From the NCBI GenBank assembly GCA_964385195.1, contig CAYLOC010000184.1, forward strand, positions 1 through 6,132: a DNA stretch of 6,132 bases, written 5' to 3'. Every line of letters starts with the position of its first letter. Position 1 is the stretch's first letter. The DNA comes from CAYLOC01 sp964385195. GTDB lineage: Bacteria; Actinomycetota; Actinomycetes; Propionibacteriales; Nocardioidaceae. Shown piece by piece: positions 1 through 4,539 of this stretch. A model generated the notes under the pieces. It was not told the origin of the DNA. It was given only the letters and a program-made list of their open reading frames with translations, and made no database searches. Position numbers and translations under genes: made by a program.

Positions 1-36
1 TATCGACGGTCGAACGACGCAAAACTCATCGCAAAC

Positions 37-67
37 CGGTGCCACCCACCATCCACGGCCGGCACCG
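37..67 (-). terminator. Possible hairpin terminator after the oxidoreductase gene
   Basis: A perfect 7-bp inverted repeat, CGGTGCC (37-43) and GGCACCG (61-67), is separated by a 17-base loop. It begins 20 bases past the oxidoreductase stop codon on the minus strand. There is no clean U-run, only a mildly T-rich stretch (GTTTGCGATGAGTTTT) beyond the stem. Actinobacterial terminators often lack a U-tract, so this is plausible but weak. Nothing else was seen in bases 1-87. Confidence 0.35.
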
Positions 68-87
68 ACGCCGCTTCCGGAGCAGCC

Positions 88-1005
88 TCAGACGTCGATG
101 ACGAGCTTGCCGCGGACGTGACCGGCCTTGCTGGTCGCGAGCGCCTCGGCGACCTCGGCCAGCGGGTAGCGCTGCTGCACCTCGACGGTGAGCGAGCCCG
201 CCGCGACGTACCCCAGCAACCGGGCCAGCATGTCGGCGCCCGGCCGGACGAACACATACGAGCCGCCAAGCTCCTTGACCCCGGCGGGATCCGCGATCGA
301 GCCGACCCGGCCTCCCTGGGCCAGCATCGACCGTACGCCGTCGAGCTCGCCGAACAGGTCAATCACGACATCGACACCCTCCGGAGCCGCGGCGTGCACC
401 GCCGCCGTGAGCCCGTCGCCGTACTCCACCGGCTCGGCGCCGAGTCCCTTTACGTACTCGTGATTGGCGCTACTCGCGGTCCCGATGACGGTGGCGCCAC
501 GCTGTCTGGCCAGTTGTACGGCGAACCCACCGACGCCGCCGGACGCCCCCTGGACCAGCACGGTGTCGCCGTCACGCACCCCGGTGGCCTCCAGCAGCTG
601 CTCGGCCGTGAGACCGGCCAGGGGCAGTGCGCCAGCAGCGACCAGGTCGACGCCCTCGGGCACCTTCGCCACCGCACGGACGGGGACAGAGACGAACTCT
701 GCGAAGGTCCCGTGTTGCACGTGGTCCTTGCGTGCGTACGCCGCGACCCGGTCACCGGCGGCGACCTCGGTGACCGCCGGGCCGGTCCGGACCACCTCGC
801 CGGCGACGTCCCACCCGGGAACGAGCGGGAAGTGGTGCGGGAACGCGCCTTGGAGCCCGCCTCCTACGATCTTCCAGTCCACCGGGTTGACCCCGGCGGC
901 GCGCACCCGGATCAGCACGAAGTCCGGCCCCACCAGGGGGTCATCGATCTCTCCGGCGCGAACACTGGACGGGTCTCCGAACTCATGAATGATCGCTGCA
1001 CGCAT
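88..1005 (-). CDS. NADP-dependent quinone-oxidoreductase-type reductase (zinc-free MDR family)
   Basis: This encodes a 305-residue soluble cytoplasmic reductase of the medium-chain dehydrogenase superfamily, quinone oxidoreductase (zeta-crystallin-like) branch. The N-terminal GroES-like catalytic domain carries AAGVNPVDWK (36-45) and FPLVPGWDVAGEV (59-71). The Rossmann domain carries the dinucleotide-binding motif VQGASGGVGG (151-160). The C-terminus ends in HVRGKLVIDV, typical of the family. There is no cysteine anywhere, so neither the catalytic nor the structural zinc site of classical alcohol dehydrogenases exists, and a quinone, enone or aldehyde is the likely substrate class. The length is normal for the family. 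The open frame continues upstream to 1308 but only as antisense to the next gene. The start at 1005 is chosen because MRAAIIHEFG is the usual first strand and a TAAGGT box lies 7 bases before the ATG. It is divergent from the Nudix-GNAT gene. The family call is firm; the substrate is unknown. Confidence 0.93.
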   Translation of the reverse strand: MRAAIIHEFGDPSSVRAGEIDDPLVGPDFVLIRVRAAGVNPVDWKIVGGGLQGAFPHHFPLVPGWDVAGEVVRTGPAVTEVAAGDRVAAYARKDHVQHGTFAEFVSVPVRAVAKVPEGVDLVAAGALPLAGLTAEQLLEATGVRDGDTVLVQGASGGVGGFAVQLARQRGATVIGTASSANHEYVKGLGAEPVEYGDGLTAAVHAAAPEGVDVVIDLFGELDGVRSMLAQGGRVGSIADPAGVKELGGSYVFVRPGADMLARLLGYVAAGSLTVEVQQRYPLAEVAEALATSKAGHVRGKLVIDV

Positions 1006-1012
1006 GTGCCCG

Positions 1013-1018
1013 ACCTTA
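1013..1018 (-). promoter_or_regulatory. -10 box of the oxidoreductase gene, placed for a leaderless transcript
   Basis: Read on the minus strand this is TAAGGT, which fits the actinobacterial TAnnnT -10 pattern. Exactly 7 bases (CGGGCAC) separate it from the ATG at 1005, the distance expected if transcription starts at or next to the A of the start codon. No strong -35 is visible: with a 17-base spacer it would be AGGTTA, which is the complement of the opposite gene's -10. The AAGG inside the box could instead act as a weak ribosome binding site about 9 bases from the ATG. Confidence 0.5.
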
Positions 1019-1035
1019 CGCTCCGCCACCGTTGC

Positions 1036-1041
1036 TAACCT
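1036..1041 (+). promoter_or_regulatory. -10 box of the Nudix-GNAT gene, placed for a leaderless transcript
   Basis: TAACCT fits TAnnnT and ends 6 bases before the ATG at 1048, so the transcript should start at or within a base or two of the start codon. The bases between (CACCCC) contain no Shine-Dalgarno sequence, which supports leaderless translation. The 17-spaced -35 position (1013-1018, ACCTTA) is a poor match and coincides with the -10 of the divergent gene. Confidence 0.55.
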
Positions 1042-1047
1042 CACCCC

Positions 1048-2058
1048 ATGGACGGTGCCCGCGTGCCCACCACCTGGGACGGCGTGCCGATCACCGCGGA
1101 CAAACCGACCGGCTCTACCGTCATCGTGCGCCGTCACCGCACGGACGGGGAACCGGAGTTCCTGCTGCTGCACCGCAACGCCAACGGACCGGACTACGAG
1201 GGCGACTGGGCCTGGACTGCACCGGCAGGGTGCCGTCAGCCCGGTGAGGCCGTCTACCCAGCCGCGTTGCGCGAGCTCGCCGAGGAGGCGGGGATCACCG
1301 GCGTGCACCCCTGGGCGGTGGATCTGGCTCCGTCGCCGACCCGGACGGGGAGCTCACACTGGGCGCTGTTCGCCGTCGACCTACCGGCCGATGCCGACAT
1401 CGACCTCGTCGACCCCGAGCACGACCGGTACGAGTGGGTCGGCCTCGCTGAAGCGGTACGTCGGGTGCGGCCAGAACACGTGGGAGCCGCGTTTCCGCGA
1501 GTGGCCTCCACTCCCGCGGTGGAACTCGGCTTCCGGCGGATGGGCGACGGGGACTTCGCCGACGTGGCCCGCTGGCAAGGTGCCGAGCACGCCCGGAAGT
1601 GGTTCGGGGCCGACGGCGTCAGTGAAGAGGCCGTCCGCGCGAAGCTGGGGGCTCGTGTCCGGGGCGAGGAGCCGGTGCGGATGTGGGTGGTGACGGTCGA
1701 GGGTCAGCCGGTTGGCTATGTCCAGGACTACCGGGTCGGGGACGATGACGAGTATGCGTCGAAAACCGGTGACCCCGGCGCCGCCGCGTTCGACTACCTC
1801 ATCGGGGACCCGGCGCTGGTCGACCGCGGGCTCGGTACCCGGGTGATCTGGGAGTTCTGCCGGGACTTCCTCCGACGCGACTACCCCGATGCGGATCACC
1901 TGATTGCCAGCCCGAGCCACCGCAACGGACGCTCACTCCGCGTTCTGGACAAGTGCGGCTTCACGCAGGGGCTGTGGATCGACGCTCCCGCACCTCCGGG
2001 TGAGCCGGCGGACACCGAGGTGGTGTGCACCCTCGACGTACGTCGCTGGTTCGGCTAG
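1048..2058 (+). CDS. Fused Nudix hydrolase / GNAT acetyltransferase (AAC(6')-like)
   Basis: This 336-residue cytoplasmic protein has two domains in one uninterrupted frame. Residues about 20-150 form a Nudix hydrolase. The Nudix box is complete, Gx5Ex7REUxEExGU with G61, E67, R75, E76, E79, E80 and G82, so the metal-binding glutamates for cleaving a nucleoside-diphosphate-linked substrate are present. Residues about 157-336 form a GNAT N-acetyltransferase. GYVQDY (223-228), DPGAAAFDYLIGDP (242-255), the acetyl-CoA loop DRGLGT (259-264) and the Asn-Arg-x-Leu/LDKCGF segment (293-305) follow the order seen in AAC(6')-Ib-type aminoglycoside acetyltransferases. D249 lies where that family has its proposed catalytic Asp, from memory. 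Each domain alone would be a complete enzyme, and the substrates cannot be read from sequence. There is no ribosome binding site; a -10 box sits 6 bases upstream. The gene is convergent with rny and shares its stop region. Confidence 0.9.
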   Translation: MDGARVPTTWDGVPITADKPTGSTVIVRRHRTDGEPEFLLLHRNANGPDYEGDWAWTAPAGCRQPGEAVYPAALRELAEEAGITGVHPWAVDLAPSPTRTGSSHWALFAVDLPADADIDLVDPEHDRYEWVGLAEAVRRVRPEHVGAAFPRVASTPAVELGFRRMGDGDFADVARWQGAEHARKWFGADGVSEEAVRAKLGARVRGEEPVRMWVVTVEGQPVGYVQDYRVGDDDEYASKTGDPGAAAFDYLIGDPALVDRGLGTRVIWEFCRDFLRRDYPDADHLIASPSHRNGRSLRVLDKCGFTQGLWIDAPAPPGEPADTEVVCTLDVRRWFG

Positions 2059-3656
2059 CGCGCGATCTCGGTCGCGCGTGACTCCCGGACCACCGTCACC
2101 TGGATCTGGCCGGGATAGGTCAGGTCGTGCTCGATCTGCTTGGCGATATCGCGGGCCAGCACCTGCGCGCCGATGTCATCGACCTGGTCGGGCAGGACCA
2201 TGACCCGTACCTCGTGACCGGCCTGCATGGCGTAGACCTTCTCCACTCCCTCGCAGGAGCCGGCGATCTTCTCCAGCGTGCGCATCCGCTTTGCGAACGA
2301 TCCCGCCGACTCCCGGCGGGCGCCGGGGCGGCTCCCGCTGATGGCGTCGGCAGCCTGGGTCAGCACCGCCTCGACCGTCCGCGGCTCTACCTCGTTGTGG
2401 TGCGCCTCAATCGCGTGTACGACGTCCTCGCACTCGCCCGCCTTGCGGGCAAGCTCAGCGCCCACCAGTGCGTGACTGCCCTCCGACTCGTGTGTGCAGG
2501 CCTTGCCGATGTCGTGGAGGAACGCACACCGGACACACAAGGCCCGATCCAGCCCGAGCTCGTCGGCCAGCAGGCCCGCCAGATGCGCGGACTCGACGAG
2601 GTGGGCCAGCACGTTCTGTCCATAGGAGGTGCGGTAGCGCAGCAGACCCACCTTGGCGACCAGATCCGGGTGCAGGTCAACGATGCCGACCTCGGCCAGG
2701 GCGTCCTCGGCGGCGCGGCGACACATCCGCTCCACCTCCCCCTGGCACCGGATAAAGGTGTCCTCGATCCGCCGGGGGTGAATCCGGCCGTCCTCGACGA
2801 GGGCAGACAGGGTACGACGTGCCACCTCTCGCCGGACCGGATCGAAGCAGGACAGCGTGACCGCCTCCGGTGTCTCGTCGACGACCACGTTGACCCCGGT
2901 GATGTGCTCGAACGTGCGGATGTTGCGACCTTCCCGGCCGATGATGCGCCCCTTCATGTCCTCCCCCGGGAGGTCGACGGTGGACATCACCGTTTCCGCG
3001 GTCTGCTCGGAGGCGACGCGCTGAATGGCCGTGGTCAGGATGCGTCGCGCGCGTTCTTCCCCTTCGTCGCGGGCGGCCTGCTCGATGTCACGCACGTGCA
3101 AGGCGGCCGTCCGTTTCGCCTCGGTCTCGATCTCGCCGATGAGTTCGTTCCTGGCTTGCTCCGCGGTCAGCTCCGCAGCCTGTTCGAGGGCCTCCCGGGC
3201 AGCCGCAGTCAACCGGTCAAGTTCGGTGGTCTTCGCGTCGATCTCACGCTCGCTGCGGGCGATCGCCTCGGCACGCCGGTCCAGGTCCTGGACCTGCCGT
3301 TCCAACCGGTGCTCCCGGTTCTCCAGACGCTCCTCCCGGCGCCGCACGTCTCCGGCCGCAGGGACCGGCGAGGCCGTTTCCGCGGCGGGGACGGGCTCCG
3401 GTGGGGGTGCGGCGCTCTCGGTCGCACCGACCGGAGGGCATCGGTGCTGGAGTGTCGCGGCACCACTGTGGGATGCGTCGGAGGTAGGAGGGGAAAGCGG
3501 GTCGAGGCGGGTAGGCGCCTCGGCGTCGGAAGCCGAGGAGCTGGCAGGAGGACGAGACGGCGTACCGGGCCGACGGACGGTGACCAGCACCCGTGCCAGC
3601 AGTCCGATGATCACCAGCCCGATCAGTGCGAGAAGAACCTCCACCGCCGTTGACAT
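2055..3656 (-). CDS. rny: Ribonuclease Y
   Basis: RNase Y is a membrane-anchored endoribonuclease that starts decay and processing of mRNA. This copy has 533 residues, close to the roughly 520 usual for the family. In order: a transmembrane anchor at about 5-27; a Pro/Ala/Ser-rich linker at about 29-102; a charged coiled coil at about 103-215; a KH RNA-binding domain with KGRIIGREGRNIRT (235-248, GREG loop); and an HD phosphodiesterase domain with YGQNVLAH (H352), the HD pair FLHDIGK (H381, D382) and AHHNEVEP (H419, H420). The C-terminal part carries SGSRPGARRES and ends near LTYPGQIQVTVVRESRA, as in well-studied homologues. Position 421-422 is Asn-Glu where the Bacillus subtilis protein has Gly-Asp, from memory. 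The start at 3656 has GAGGGAG 8 bases upstream and precedes the anchor directly. The gene follows recX on the same strand and overlaps the convergent gene by 4 bases. The identification is firm. Confidence 0.96.
   Translation of the reverse strand: MSTAVEVLLALIGLVIIGLLARVLVTVRRPGTPSRPPASSSASDAEAPTRLDPLSPPTSDASHSGAATLQHRCPPVGATESAAPPPEPVPAAETASPVPAAGDVRRREERLENREHRLERQVQDLDRRAEAIARSEREIDAKTTELDRLTAAAREALEQAAELTAEQARNELIGEIETEAKRTAALHVRDIEQAARDEGEERARRILTTAIQRVASEQTAETVMSTVDLPGEDMKGRIIGREGRNIRTFEHITGVNVVVDETPEAVTLSCFDPVRREVARRTLSALVEDGRIHPRRIEDTFIRCQGEVERMCRRAAEDALAEVGIVDLHPDLVAKVGLLRYRTSYGQNVLAHLVESAHLAGLLADELGLDRALCVRCAFLHDIGKACTHESEGSHALVGAELARKAGECEDVVHAIEAHHNEVEPRTVEAVLTQAADAISGSRPGARRESAGSFAKRMRTLEKIAGSCEGVEKVYAMQAGHEVRVMVLPDQVDDIGAQVLARDIAKQIEHDLTYPGQIQVTVVRESRATEIAR
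2059..2078. terminator. Hairpin at the convergent gene junction, possible bidirectional terminator
   Basis: CGCGCGA (2059-2065) and TCGCGCG (2072-2078) form a perfect 7-bp stem with a 6-base loop. It starts one base after the Nudix-GNAT stop codon and lies inside the last codons of rny. Two convergent genes with no intergenic space need a stop signal here, and this is the only strong hairpin at the junction. No U-run follows on either strand, so termination is an inference. Confidence 0.4.
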
Positions 3657-3926
3657 CGCACACGCTCCCTCACGCTCATGACGCCCCCGTACGCGTCTTC
3701 ACTCGTCGCACCGCAGTCACGGATTCTCGAACGTGAACGGAATGCCGTCACCCCCGGGACACCCCTTCGGGCGCCGGAAGCGACGGTCGGTGTGCTGGCT
3801 GGCGTGCTCCTCTCTGCGCCGTCGTCGATGGGCTTATCAGTTTCCTGCCCCTGGTGTGGCAGTGCCCCGGGTCGGTATCCGTTCCTTCTCGTCGAGAAAG
3901 CCCCTGCAGCCGGTGCCTCCTCTTGA
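3657..3926 (-). other. Long untranslated leader of rny (gene-free stretch)
   Basis: Nothing between recX and rny (3657-4002) reads as a real protein. If the promoter at 3933-3961 is used, the rny transcript would carry a leader of about 270 bases. It contains AGGAGG at 3921-3916 with no ATG, GTG or TTG at usable distance. It also contains a short stem (3884-3900, 7 bp with one G-U pair, 3-base loop) and a 5-bp stem (3845-3849 with 3858-3862). I do not recognise a known riboswitch. The rny ribosome binding site GAGGGAG is at 3671-3665. Confidence 0.4.
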
Positions 3927-3932
3927 CTTCTC

Positions 3933-3961
3933 ACGGTAAGCCGGGGATCGGGGCCGGTCAA
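3933..3961 (-). promoter_or_regulatory. SigA-type promoter for rny
   Basis: On the minus strand the -35 TTGACC (3961-3956) and -10 TACCGT (3938-3933) are separated by exactly 17 bases. This is a strong match to the housekeeping actinobacterial consensus (TTGACn, TAnnnT). It lies just after the recX stop and points toward rny, giving an expected start near 3926. This suggests rny can be transcribed independently of the recA-recX operon. Confidence 0.65.
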
Positions 3962-4002
3962 GCAGCACACTCCGGCGCCCGCCCGGTGATGGGTCAGAAG
4001 GC

Positions 4003-4539
4003 TCAGTCCGTCGCCTCGTCGGGGGCGGCGACGGCCGCGCGTACGACATCGCCGGCGAGTCCGTAGCCGTAGCCCTTGCGGGCGAGCATGCCCAGCAGCC
4101 GCCTTGCCTGCACGGTGGGGTCGAGCCCCCGCATCGAGCGGAGCTTGCGCTGCACGAGCTGCTCTGCTGCCTCCCGCTCGTCCTGATCGTCCACCTGGGA
4201 GACCGCCGCCTCGATCGAGTCGCGGTCCACTCCCTTGCGTCGCAGTTCTGCCGCCAGGGCTCGCCGGGAGAGCCCGCGCGTCTGTTGCCGGGAGTGAACC
4301 CATGACTCGGCGTAGGCGGTGTCATCGACCAGCCCCAGCTCCTGGAACCTGTCGAGCATCCTGGTCGACACGTCCTCGGGTACGGCCTTGGCGGCGAGTG
4401 CGTCCGCCAGCTCTTGCCGGGAACGCGCACGATCGGTGAGCTTGGTGAGGATGATCGTGCGCGCTACCGACTCCGGGTCGGCGTGTGGCCCCCGGTCGGC
4501 GTCATCAACGGGCTCGGCGAGCCCGGGCCGGCGGCGCAT
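4003..4539 (-). CDS. recX: RecX, RecA regulatory protein
   Basis: RecX binds RecA and blocks extension of RecA filaments, limiting recombinase and SOS activity in the cytoplasm. The 178 residues are all-helical in character, with the expected three-helix repeats. The signature LVDDTAYAESWVHSRQ (70-85) is followed by RRALAAELRRKGVD (92-105), and the last repeat is RRLLGMLARKGYGYGLAGDV (146-165). About 22 poorly conserved residues precede the core at ESVARTIILTKLT. The start is fixed by a one-base overlap with the recA stop (TGATG, 4541-4537). No Shine-Dalgarno sequence is visible before it, so translation probably depends on ribosomes finishing recA. Length and context match other actinobacterial RecX proteins. 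Confidence 0.95.
   Translation of the reverse strand: MRRRPGLAEPVDDADRGPHADPESVARTIILTKLTDRARSRQELADALAAKAVPEDVSTRMLDRFQELGLVDDTAYAESWVHSRQQTRGLSRRALAAELRRKGVDRDSIEAAVSQVDDQDEREAAEQLVQRKLRSMRGLDPTVQARRLLGMLARKGYGYGLAGDVVRAAVAAPDEATD

Noticed and set aside
118..1038. Plus-strand open frame antisense to the oxidoreductase
   Set aside because: The minus-strand product carries conserved family motifs end to end; this one is a low-complexity shadow.
1006..1308. Extension of the oxidoreductase upstream by 101 residues to 1308
   Set aside because: The added residues are antisense to the Nudix box region, look random, and family members start at MRAAxxxxFG.
2127..3653. Long plus-strand open frame of about 508 codons antisense to rny
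   Set aside because: It mirrors the rny coding strand in GC-rich DNA, its translation has no recognisable domain, and the minus-strand protein is an unmistakable RNase Y.
3721..3761. GAACGTGAAC at 3730-3739, considered as a LexA/SOS box near rny
   Set aside because: Actinobacterial SOS boxes are inverted repeats (GAAC-N4-GTTC). This is a direct repeat of GAAC with the wrong spacing.
3623..3937. Minus-strand small frame beginning at a GTG inside the rny -10 box, and an 18-codon upstream frame starting at 3679 that overlaps the rny start
   Set aside because: The GTG would lie upstream of the transcription start. The short frame has only a weak GGGG before it and no conserved character. Either could be real only if ribosome profiling showed it.
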